Shown here: one piece after another, positions 22,282 to 30,028 of the stretch
How the letters are laid out: every line of letters begins with the position of its first letter
How positions within the stretch are numbered: the first letter of the stretch is position 1
IMG/VR virus record: IMGVR_UViG_3300023273_000596
Location: 1-49,538 of that record
Reading direction: 5' to 3' (one strand)
Length of the DNA stretch: 49,538 bases
Source: a virus
Translations under genes and position numbers: made by a program
The notes under the pieces: model-generated
What the model saw: only the letters and a program-made list of their open reading frames with translations
What the model was told of the DNA's origin: nothing
The model's database searches: none

Positions 22282-22581
22282 TTATGTTTTGATTTCTCCT
22301 GGACTCATGCATCTATCAAAAAAGTCGTCTCTTATTTTTTTAGGATCTAACTCTTGCTTTAGTATTTCTTGTATAGAGTTTACTAACCTGTCTCCTAAGT
22401 TCTGTGCATTGGGGTCTAACGGATCTCTGGGATCAGCAAAGTTAATGTTATCTGGATTAATGCCTTCTATTAACATTGTTGCAATGTCTTCAGCCAGTCT
22501 TGCATGCATTCTGCATGATTGTTCGTCAGCAATGCTAGGAGTTGCAGTTAAAAGTATAAATGTTAGAATAAGTGTTTTCAT
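22282..22581 (-). CDS. Small exported protein, 99 aa
   Basis: Residues 1-18 are a signal peptide (MKTLILTFILLTATPSIA). The mature part is acidic with two cysteines (C23 and C91 region, DRCMSPGE) and a conserved-looking loop NFADPRDPLDPNAQNLGDRL. No family recognised. A TAAATAC box ends five bases before the ATG with no ribosome-binding site, so it is predicted to be a late, leaderless message. Confidence 0.7.
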   Translation of the reverse strand: MKTLILTFILLTATPSIADEQSCRMHARLAEDIATMLIEGINPDNINFADPRDPLDPNAQNLGDRLVNSIQEILKQELDPKKIRDDFFDRCMSPGEIKT

Positions 22582-22586
22582 AATAG

Positions 22587-22592
22587 TATTTA
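22587..22592 (-). promoter_or_regulatory. TAAATA late-promoter-like box before the 99-aa exported protein
   Basis: Pattern TAAATAC-TATT-ATG on the minus strand, with TAAATA ending five bases before the ATG at 22581. It overlaps the stop codon of the FG-GAP gene. Confidence 0.6.
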
Positions 22593-25013
22593 AAAGTTTC
22601 TTGTATAATTAAACTGCGTTTTATTAAAGCCGTAGCCATTAGAGTAAGCATCAATACTAAAACTGCTGTTAAAGTCTAACTGTTTCTTATAGCCTAAGCT
22701 CACGTATTCTGCGAATGTGTTTCTAATTTTGTAGTCAAATTCAGTATACTTGACAGTGCCAGTAAAGTCAATACTTGTTGGCACTCTTAGTGTTATCCCA
22801 CCATCTACTAGATAAGGCATAGTTCCTATAGCGGCTCTAAACCCATTTTTCTTCCAACTTACTTCTGACCACATGCTTGTTAACGAATTAACGTCAGTAA
22901 CCAGTCCAGGAGTAAACGATGTGTTTGTGTACATAGTACCAAGGTTAACGGTAAAATCCTTGTGCAAGTGTGTAACTACTGTTTCAAAAGTGTCTGAACT
23001 GTTAATAGTACCCCACATACCGTCCATATGGAACCAAGGATTGCGACCATTTAATACAGTATATTGTCCTTGTAAGTACCAGTCTTTAGCAAGTTTAATA
23101 TGTTGTAAGCCTAAGGTATAGTTACCTGACTCGTCTGTGGGACTGTAGTTAAGCATGCCGTCGTTGTACACATAATCAAAGTTATAGTCCATCCTTGTAT
23201 AACTTTCGTCAGTAAAGTTTACATCATACCAAGTATCTTGTTGCACAGGATTATGCATGTTACCAATGCCTATCTCAAATCCTCTACCTAAACTGTCTAC
23301 TGCTTGTACTCTGTCTAGTTCACCAAAGTTAACACCTGTTAGTGATCCTGTAATTGCAACTGTACCAGCTCTACCGTCTAGTGGCATACGTAATTCACCT
23401 ACAGGCAACAATGCACGTTCCAAGTCAATAATACCAACACCATGTATGTCAGGATCAAACCCTTCAAAGTCTGTAAATGCAGTGCCAGCCAATATCTGTG
23501 CGGCTACTTCGTCTGTAACATAAGGCCATGTCTGTTGAATAAAATCAATACTAGCCTGTGCTGTGGTACCACCTGCATCACCTAGTTTACTGGTATAGAG
23601 TGCTACCTTACCGTCGTTGAGAGTAACAGTAGTCACTAGATACTTGTCACCGTTTGGTCCTGTTAAGAAACGTATGGTGTTTAATACATTGTTCTTATTT
23701 GTTTCTAGTGCTTGTGCCGCTGTTGAGAAATCCTCAAATACATCTGTAAAGCTCTGTACAAACTTACCTTCTTTAGTTTGTAGCAATACTCTTGTTGACT
23801 CGCTACCATTAAAATCCTGCGCACTAAACAGTAAGTCTGTTAATCCGTCATCGTTAACATCTAATACTTGTGGGTTGTAATCACCGTTTGTAAAGACGTC
23901 CCAGTCAACACGCACATCATCTGTAACGTCAGTAAAACTAGCACCACCGTTGTTTTGTAAAAACTGTATTTCTGTTCTGTTTTTGTTGTCTAAAGGAGAT
24001 GTACTATTGCTGATAACAACAACGTCTAGTAATCCATCGTTGTTAAAGTCAAATGGTACCGCTCTAATGTCGTGACCACGTTCTGTTTGTGCGGGATCAA
24101 ACAAGTCATCATATATTGCTAGTTCGAAACGACTGCTGGGCAAACGTGCAAGGCGTGTGAACTCGCCTGTGTTAGCACCTGTTTGACTGAAGCTCATTAG
24201 TGTCGTGTCGTCATCTTCATCACCGTCGCCAGTTGAATCAACAAACACAAAAGTTGTAGTGCCGTTACCTAAAAAGTCTCCAATAGCCAAACCACTGTTG
24301 CCGCTGTGTGTGGTGTCTAGTTGTGTAAAGCCAGCACCACCGCCCAACATAACAACCATGTTACTGTAGCCGCCTACAACAACATCGTCTATGCCATCTT
24401 GGTTAACATCACCTACACCAATATCGTGCATCCACTTGTCGCCAATGTCATGGTCTTCACGATTGAAACTACTAGCGCCTGTATTTTTAAATATAGTGAG
24501 AGGACCAAAGTGTTCCATGTCAGTTGAATGCCCTACTGCCATGTCTTTGTTACCATCACCATCAAAATCACCAAACTTAAGGCTAGGCTCAGTTCCTATA
24601 ATGACATTGTCTGCGCCTGTAAACCAAGAACTGGTTCTGTTTACTAATTGGTCATCGTTATTAAATTCGTATAAAGTAATATTACTGTTTTCCCAAGCGG
24701 CATTTTTAGCATCCTGGTCAGCGGCTTCTCGTAGTTGGGTCGCACTCTGACTCATACGTCCAGCGATAATAACTTCTTCTTTGCTGTCGTTGTTTAAGTC
24801 TTCTACAAATATATCTGATACCGGAAGTGTATCACTGCCACTAGCGAAGAATTCAAACTCGCCTGCTAGTCTAGGCGTAGCAAAGTTAACATCAGGCAAT
24901 GCTGGGTTAGGTGCTGATATGGGGTTTTGTCGTACATTAGGTCCGCCTGGACCACCACCACCTCCACATGCTGATAGCAGTGACACACATACTAATGTAG
25001 CAAATAGCCTCAT
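22590..25013 (-). CDS. FG-GAP/VCBS-repeat lipoprotein with autotransporter-like C-terminus
   Basis: An 807-residue envelope protein. Residues 1-16 are a lipoprotein signal (SLLSAC, Cys16) with a Gly-rich linker. At least six FG-GAP/VCBS blades follow, with calcium-type DxDxDG loops such as FGDFDGDGNKDMAVG, VGDVNQDGIDDVVVG and FDFNNDGLLDVVV. Near residue 500-540 comes VTDEVAAQILAGTAFTD and HGVGIIDLERALLPVG, which looks like the end of an S8-protease autotransporter passenger. The last ~220 residues alternate like an outer-membrane beta-barrel and end in NYTRNF. No catalytic Ser-His-Asp core is seen. It may be displayed on the cell surface and block superinfection or mediate adhesion; that is inference. 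A strong early promoter precedes it. Confidence 0.85.
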   Translation of the reverse strand: MRLFATLVCVSLLSACGGGGGPGGPNVRQNPISAPNPALPDVNFATPRLAGEFEFFASGSDTLPVSDIFVEDLNNDSKEEVIIAGRMSQSATQLREAADQDAKNAAWENSNITLYEFNNDDQLVNRTSSWFTGADNVIIGTEPSLKFGDFDGDGNKDMAVGHSTDMEHFGPLTIFKNTGASSFNREDHDIGDKWMHDIGVGDVNQDGIDDVVVGGYSNMVVMLGGGAGFTQLDTTHSGNSGLAIGDFLGNGTTTFVFVDSTGDGDEDDDTTLMSFSQTGANTGEFTRLARLPSSRFELAIYDDLFDPAQTERGHDIRAVPFDFNNDGLLDVVVISNSTSPLDNKNRTEIQFLQNNGGASFTDVTDDVRVDWDVFTNGDYNPQVLDVNDDGLTDLLFSAQDFNGSESTRVLLQTKEGKFVQSFTDVFEDFSTAAQALETNKNNVLNTIRFLTGPNGDKYLVTTVTLNDGKVALYTSKLGDAGGTTAQASIDFIQQTWPYVTDEVAAQILAGTAFTDFEGFDPDIHGVGIIDLERALLPVGELRMPLDGRAGTVAITGSLTGVNFGELDRVQAVDSLGRGFEIGIGNMHNPVQQDTWYDVNFTDESYTRMDYNFDYVYNDGMLNYSPTDESGNYTLGLQHIKLAKDWYLQGQYTVLNGRNPWFHMDGMWGTINSSDTFETVVTHLHKDFTVNLGTMYTNTSFTPGLVTDVNSLTSMWSEVSWKKNGFRAAIGTMPYLVDGGITLRVPTSIDFTGTVKYTEFDYKIRNTFAEYVSLGYKKQLDFNSSFSIDAYSNGYGFNKTQFNYTRNF

Positions 25014-25045
25014 AATCTACTCCTTGAGTATTTTAATATTGTGTT

Positions 25046-25074
25046 ATTATAAGGCTACTCGACTAGGCAGTCAA
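25046..25074 (-). promoter_or_regulatory. sigma70-type promoter for the FG-GAP lipoprotein
   Basis: TTGACT (25069-25074), 17-base spacer, TATAAT (25046-25051), then an AAGGAG ribosome-binding site about eight bases before the ATG. The -35 box overlaps the stop codon of the dpdA-like gene. Confidence 0.85.
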
Positions 25075-26543
25075 GCCATTTCGAATAGGTTATTAAACTG
25101 TGTGTTTGCGTTAAGAGCTTTCTTACCTGAGAATCCTCTGTTTCCAACTACTTGCATCCAGAGTGTACTATGTTTGTCAATGATTTCAAGGCTCTTTTCT
25201 TTTGTAGGCTGTGCAAATACTTCATTAATAATGTCTCTGACAGCAGTACCTGCACCCAGATCATTAACTAACATTCTGGGCATTTTACCTTGGTCATATA
25301 GTACATTTGAGTCCTGCACCGCTTTAATATGCATCCAAACGTTGTGTGCCATTAATATAGCGTAACTAAAACTATCCCAGGATGTCTTTCCTTCTTTACC
25401 AATCTTATTAAGATCACCTTTACCATATATACAGATATCGTTCATCTTTATGCCTTGTGTGACTATGCTATCAGTAAATTTGTCAAACAACTTGTCTTGC
25501 ATCACTGCTGACGCAAATGGGCGGGTGTCTGTGCTGTACTTCTTGTCATCGACACACGAACTCATTCTATATACCCATTTGCCTCTGTCTGGGTGTTCGT
25601 TTACAGAGTAAACTTGTCCGTTTGCTGTTGCTAAGAAAGGTGATGCGCAATCAAAACTGATAGTAAAGTTTGGATTATAGTTTGCCCTAACTGCACGTTG
25701 TACATCTGTTAATACACATGCCCATTCTAGTCTACTTGTGCCTAAAATGTGCATCCAGTCATGTATGCCTGTCTGCAATAAATCATCATAGTATAGTGTT
25801 ACAAGACGTTTTAGGATAAGATGTAGGTCACACATATTCTGACCTCCCATACCCCAACCATTAAAGTGATCGTTAGGATATTGCTTTGGATCACAGTACT
25901 TCTTCATTAAACTGTACCAGTGGTCTGCATCACTGTGGTTACTGCCTTGTAATACGTTTAAGAATTTACAGTCACCTGTTCTGTTCTTCATAAAGTATTC
26001 ATTGTTAAACTGTGTGATGTCCACTGCTTGTTGATAAGTTTTAATATTCGTCTTGGCACTTGCCTTTTTATCGTATACAGTCCAAGTGGGAATGTCAAGC
26101 GTCATACCATAGTCACATACAGAGTCCATCCAGGTAAGAACTTGTTTACGTTTTTTACCGCAATCTTTGTCTGTAGTATCAGGCCAGTTACCTTCCCAAG
26201 TGCCTTTAGCAATCTGAAAGCCACCTGAGTCACCTACAATAAGATTCTTCTTCTTGTCACGACGTGTCACCATCCAGTCTTTAGGATGATCTTTTGTGAC
26301 ATCTAACACTGCATGCCCTGCACTATATAATGCTTGATTGTAGGTAAACATTCCTTCTTTTTCATTAAGGAAGTTTATACTTTCTACACCATTTTGAAAA
26401 CTACTGGGCACTCTAGCAGGATCAACGTAGTTGCCTGTTTCCTGTTGTTTGCCAACAAATGTGGCATAGAAACTACTGAGTGCAGGCAAATATACTGCGT
26501 AGTCTTTTTGTTTAGCAGATAAGTTGTCTTGTTCAATCGCCAT
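25071..26543 (-). CDS. dpdA: DpdA-like DNA 7-deazaguanine transglycosylase (TGT family)
   Basis: The 490-residue protein follows the tRNA-guanine transglycosylase plan. GDSGGFQ (residues 104-110) is the substrate-binding DSGGFQ block with D105. TLDIPTW holds D150. GWGMGGQN (229-236) matches the TGT GLAIGG block, WMHILGTS (263-270) the MGVG block, and ISFDCASP gives D298 in the place of the nucleophile of FDCxxPTR. The TGT zinc motif CxCxxC is not seen. Phage TGT relatives called DpdA insert preQ0-type bases into DNA. FolE, QueD-like and QueE genes in the window fit that pathway. The gene overlaps the sulfotransferase by 11 bases. Confidence 0.78.
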   Translation of the reverse strand: MAIEQDNLSAKQKDYAVYLPALSSFYATFVGKQQETGNYVDPARVPSSFQNGVESINFLNEKEGMFTYNQALYSAGHAVLDVTKDHPKDWMVTRRDKKKNLIVGDSGGFQIAKGTWEGNWPDTTDKDCGKKRKQVLTWMDSVCDYGMTLDIPTWTVYDKKASAKTNIKTYQQAVDITQFNNEYFMKNRTGDCKFLNVLQGSNHSDADHWYSLMKKYCDPKQYPNDHFNGWGMGGQNMCDLHLILKRLVTLYYDDLLQTGIHDWMHILGTSRLEWACVLTDVQRAVRANYNPNFTISFDCASPFLATANGQVYSVNEHPDRGKWVYRMSSCVDDKKYSTDTRPFASAVMQDKLFDKFTDSIVTQGIKMNDICIYGKGDLNKIGKEGKTSWDSFSYAILMAHNVWMHIKAVQDSNVLYDQGKMPRMLVNDLGAGTAVRDIINEVFAQPTKEKSLEIIDKHSTLWMQVVGNRGFSGKKALNANTQFNNLFEMA

Positions 26544-27282
26544 AAAAGTGTACCATGTTATCTATAAATTCGTAATCTTGTTCCATCGCTTTTAATACAT
26601 TCATATATTCTACATTATTTTCTCTTAATAGTCTATCTAAATGTTGTTTTACTTTGCCGTTCCAGGACCCGCCTGTTGATACATGTACAGGCTTCTCACT
26701 TGCTATATTGTTAGGTATATTTAGAATAGTCTTGAAGTATTCTGAAATTTTATAGTTAAGTCCTTGTTCCTGTCTAAAGAACACACATTTTTCTAACGGT
26801 ACGTGTTGCAAGAAGAACAATTGGCTTTCAGTGTGATCATCAAACCATATACGTTGTGATAGTAAATTTAGTGTTAACGGGTTACTCAAGTAGTCAAATA
26901 TACCGTCAGGGTCGTTAAAATGCTCTCCAAAATATTCTGCTATGCCACTTAACCATCGGTCATAAGGGTCTCTCATAACTACAATAATTTTTTCGATATC
27001 ATCAGGTTTAATCATGTCAGTAGGTTCCACTGCAACCCAGTCACCTAACTGTAAAAATCTTGGTTGCCAACCTAAATCCAACACCTGCGTTTTCATAAAA
27101 CTACTTGCACATTTAGGAGTATTAATATATACAACAGGTTGATCTGGACATTTGTAGCATTGGCCCACAGTGTGACCTAACCTACTGTAGTATGTAAGCC
27201 CTATGTTGGGAACATATCCTTCCAGTGTATCCTCTCCATCAGGCTTTACATTTACTTTAATTTTATCTATGTAGTATGTCAT
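26533..27282 (-). CDS. Sulfotransferase family protein
   Basis: The 249-residue protein has INTPKCASSFMKTQ near residue 54, the 5'-phosphosulfate-binding loop (PKxxSS form), and VVMRDPYDRWLSGIAEYF near residue 101, the 3'-phosphate-binding block. These features bind PAPS, the sulfate donor. The acceptor may be a host or phage glycan. It overlaps kdsA by 20 bases, which suggests joint use on LPS-type glycans. Confidence 0.85.
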   Translation of the reverse strand: MTYYIDKIKVNVKPDGEDTLEGYVPNIGLTYYSRLGHTVGQCYKCPDQPVVYINTPKCASSFMKTQVLDLGWQPRFLQLGDWVAVEPTDMIKPDDIEKIIVVMRDPYDRWLSGIAEYFGEHFNDPDGIFDYLSNPLTLNLLSQRIWFDDHTESQLFFLQHVPLEKCVFFRQEQGLNYKISEYFKTILNIPNNIASEKPVHVSTGGSWNGKVKQHLDRLLRENNVEYMNVLKAMEQDYEFIDNMVHFYGD

Positions 27283-28075
27283 TCTTTAGAACCTTATCTA
27301 TCTTAATGATAGAAGTAAGGACGTCTTCTAAATCTTCTAACCTTACAGCATTAGGCCCATCACTAGCGGCATTATCAGGATCGTCATGTACTTCTAAAAA
27401 TACACCAGCAACGCCTACTGCTGTTGCGGCTCTTGCTAAGTGTGGTACCATACTGCGATCACCACCGCTTTTACCATCTAATCCACTTGGTTGTTGTACA
27501 CTATGTGTGGCATCAAATACGACAGGATATCCCATCATTGCCATGGTAACTAGTCCACGCATGTCATTGACCAGTGTCTTATAACCAAAACATGTGCCAC
27601 GTTCTGTTAACCATATATTATGATTGCCAGTTGACTCTACTTTTTGTACAGCATGCCTCATGTCATCTGGTGCCATGAACTGTGCTTTTTTGATGTTTAC
27701 TGTTTTGCCTGTTTCGCCTGCGGCTACTAACAAGTCTGTTTGGCGTGATAGGAACGCAGGTATCTGTATAACGTCTACAGTATCGGCTAGTACTGCACAT
27801 TGTTCTGGTAAATGTACATCTGTTAGGACAGGGACGCCATAACCTTTTTTAACAGCGTATAGCGTATCCCTTCCCCGGTGTATACCAACGCCTCTTTTTC
27901 CATTTATACTGGTTCTATTCGCCTTATCAAAACTGGCTTTGAATATCCATTCAACTCCAAGCCGTTTGCATATGGTGTTTATAGATTCTGCCATAAAGTA
28001 AGAATGTTCCTCACTTTCTATCTGGCATGGTCCCAGTATAAATTTTACTGGAGAGTCGTTAGATAATTTAATCAC
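27263..28075 (-). CDS. kdsA: 3-deoxy-D-manno-octulosonate 8-phosphate synthase
   Basis: A complete 270-residue KdsA. FILGPCQIESEEH is the start signature with the metal-binding Cys; FKASFDKANRTS and VGIHRG bind phosphoenolpyruvate and arabinose-5-phosphate; GVPVLTDVH, IQIPAFLSRQTDLL, TERGTCFGY, VVFDATHSVQQPSG and GVFLEVHDDPDNA complete the barrel and metal site. It makes KDO-8-P, the precursor of the LPS inner-core sugar KDO. The set of blocks is intact, so it is probably active. Phages rarely carry it. It is coupled to the clamp gene upstream (4-base overlap). Confidence 0.95.
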   Translation of the reverse strand: MIKLSNDSPVKFILGPCQIESEEHSYFMAESINTICKRLGVEWIFKASFDKANRTSINGKRGVGIHRGRDTLYAVKKGYGVPVLTDVHLPEQCAVLADTVDVIQIPAFLSRQTDLLVAAGETGKTVNIKKAQFMAPDDMRHAVQKVESTGNHNIWLTERGTCFGYKTLVNDMRGLVTMAMMGYPVVFDATHSVQQPSGLDGKSGGDRSMVPHLARAATAVGVAGVFLEVHDDPDNAASDGPNAVRLEDLEDVLTSIIKIDKVLKNDILHR

Positions 28076-28803
28076 TTAGTAAGTGCTGGAATAATGTAGT
28101 TGTATTCTGCAATACCGCTGTCTACAGTAATCATAGCCGCACCTTCATCGCTAAACTTAATAGTTTTATCACCTGTCAAGTTAAGGATAGCAGTAATTGG
28201 TGCTACGGGCCAAGACCAAGGCTTAGCAAGTTTGCCTTCTACGTCAGCCGCAAATACAAAGTTACCTGCGTGACTTGTTGCTTCACCAAAAAAGAACTTT
28301 AAGTCTGAGCCTTCTGTCTTAGCAATAAAACTTGGATGTTCTGCGTTTGCTTGTGTCTGATACTTAAAACGCTGGATGCTTGCATCGTTAGGGCTAAAGT
28401 CTACGTTCCAGTTAACACCTCTAAACTTAACTGTTTTAAGTTGCTCTTCCACAATCTCTTTGCTCATAAATCTGTAGTCGTTTTTAAAGTCGCCGTTAGC
28501 GTTCTCAAAACTAATACCTGTCTTAACAGTCTCACCGTTCTTTTCTTGTGTACTGATTGAAATCTTAGGATTGTCTTTGTATTCTGGAATACCTAAAATA
28601 ACATTTAGTTTGCTTAAGTTAGGCATACCAAATGTGCCTTCGAATTCTGCGATAGGTTGTTTAAATGCACCTTGAATAATAACAGTTCTATCTTCAGCAA
28701 TGGCGTCAACTTTTGTTTCTGTTTTGCCGCCCTGCACTTTGATAGTGTTGACATTACCCAGTGTAAATGTGTGCGATACTAGATCTAGTAAATTATCTTT
28801 CAT
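28072..28803 (-). CDS. 45: DNA polymerase sliding clamp (T4 gp45-like)
   Basis: At 243 residues it is close to T4 gp45 (228). LLDLVSHTFTLGNVNTIKV at the start and the end (AGNFVFAADVEGKL, then W-V-ILNL-KTIKFSD and DSGIAEYNYIIPAL) match marine T4-like clamp text. It forms a trimeric ring that tethers gp43 to DNA and, in T4, activates late promoters. The TAAATA late boxes in this window make that second role relevant. A sigma70-type promoter with an embedded TAAATA lies upstream and an AAGGAG ribosome-binding site is present. Confidence 0.85.
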   Translation of the reverse strand: MKDNLLDLVSHTFTLGNVNTIKVQGGKTETKVDAIAEDRTVIIQGAFKQPIAEFEGTFGMPNLSKLNVILGIPEYKDNPKISISTQEKNGETVKTGISFENANGDFKNDYRFMSKEIVEEQLKTVKFRGVNWNVDFSPNDASIQRFKYQTQANAEHPSFIAKTEGSDLKFFFGEATSHAGNFVFAADVEGKLAKPWSWPVAPITAILNLTGDKTIKFSDEGAAMITVDSGIAEYNYIIPALTK

Positions 28804-28825
28804 TGAATATTCTCCTTGTAGGATT

Positions 28826-28854
28826 ATTATAGTTGATATTTAGGTGGATTGCAA
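28826..28854 (-). promoter_or_regulatory. Composite early/late promoter for the sliding clamp
   Basis: TTGCAA (28849-28854), 17-base spacer, TATAAT (28826-28831). TAAATA occurs at 28837-28842 inside the spacer. AAGGAG precedes the ATG. Confidence 0.75.
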
Positions 28855-28868
28855 TAGTTATGGTTATA

Positions 28869-30005
28869 TTATTTGATGTTTTCGTCTTGTATAATTCGTT
28901 GTAATGCTGTCTCAAGAGTAAGGTTGTATTTCTTTCTATACTCTTTGGCTTTTTCCAACAGATCAGGCCTAGATCTTTGTAGAGCAAAACGTTGTTGCGC
29001 ATTCAGAGTGGACCTTAGTTCTTCCTGAGATCTTGCTTCGATACTCTTAGTATCTTCATCATCATCTAGTATTTGTATTACTGCTCCCAGAGACTGATGT
29101 GCTTTACAGGTTTTTAATTCTCCGTCTACTTGTAACTCAACCCAACTTACTGTAGGATCGAAGTCATGAGTGTCAATAACTTTAAAACCAAGACTTTCAA
29201 CTAATGGTATAAGCATGTGTTTGGGAGTGTGACACATAAATGCGTTCTCAACCATTTCTGCACCTTGCCAGCGATCACTGTTGTTATAACTAAACATCAG
29301 ATATCCGCCAGGACGCATAGTTTTTTTAATTTCTATCAAGTAAGATTTTATTGCTTCAAGTGGGAAATAGTTGAATACGTTCCATGCCAACACAAATGCC
29401 ATTTGTCCTTGAGGCAACATACTCAAATCATAGTCATTGTTAATAAGGTAAGAACGTAGCCTACGTGTTGCGTAAAATTCATTAAAACGATTTTTTGTTG
29501 TATCCAAGAACTCTTGATGTACGTCCACGATGTACAAGGGATCTCCAGCAATCATTTGTTCGGTGTACTCACCGTCTCCTGGGCCTATTTCTAGACTAGG
29601 ATATTGCCAGTTCACATAGCGATAAATCCTACTTTTAATAATTTCCTGTACATTACCATATGTGTATAGCCTCCTAATATCTCTATTTGTTGCTACATCA
29701 GCTTTTTTATGTTGAGACTCGTACATCTCATAACTGTCAATAAAGTATTGTTTGCCCCAATCAGATATTGCTTTTTCCAATTCATTTATTTTTTCTAACT
29801 TGAAACTGTCTACATTGTTTAATGTTTCATATATTGAACGATAACGTGACTGTAGTTCTTGAAAAAACCCAGCATCAGTAAATCTCTCAGAGTTCAAGGA
29901 TAGTTGGTGAAGATGTGAGATATTATCTTCTATTTTGGATATAATACCATCACTATTGTGATTTTGAAGATCCAGTTTATACTTTAATAATTGACTGAGA
30001 CGCAT
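28869..30005 (-). CDS. SAM-dependent methyltransferase domain protein, 378 aa
   Basis: The first 120 residues are helical (likely coiled coil). A class I methyltransferase domain follows, with SLEIGPGDGEYT near residue 138 as the SAM motif I, YIVDVHQEF with the acidic ribose contact, and FVLAWNVFNYFPLEAI and MRPGGYLMFSYNNSDR as the post-motifs. The C-terminus is charged and ends with LETALQRIIQDE. The target is unknown. A TAAATA box ends seven bases before the ATG and no Shine-Dalgarno sequence is visible, so a late leaderless mRNA is likely and a virion-associated role possible. Confidence 0.78.
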   Translation of the reverse strand: MRLSQLLKYKLDLQNHNSDGIISKIEDNISHLHQLSLNSERFTDAGFFQELQSRYRSIYETLNNVDSFKLEKINELEKAISDWGKQYFIDSYEMYESQHKKADVATNRDIRRLYTYGNVQEIIKSRIYRYVNWQYPSLEIGPGDGEYTEQMIAGDPLYIVDVHQEFLDTTKNRFNEFYATRRLRSYLINNDYDLSMLPQGQMAFVLAWNVFNYFPLEAIKSYLIEIKKTMRPGGYLMFSYNNSDRWQGAEMVENAFMCHTPKHMLIPLVESLGFKVIDTHDFDPTVSWVELQVDGELKTCKAHQSLGAVIQILDDDEDTKSIEARSQEELRSTLNAQQRFALQRSRPDLLEKAKEYRKKYNLTLETALQRIIQDENIK

Positions 30006-30012
30006 ACATAAC

Positions 30013-30018
30013 TATTTA
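30013..30018 (-). promoter_or_regulatory. TAAATA late-promoter-like box before the 378-aa methyltransferase
   Basis: ATAAATA with TAAATA ending seven bases before the ATG at 30005 on the minus strand. Confidence 0.6.
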
Positions 30019-30028
30019 TCATACGTCT

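Noticed and set aside
28793-29002. 69-codon ORF on the minus strand
   Set aside because: It lies out of frame across the methyltransferase end and clamp promoter region; its coding text is low in typical phage composition.
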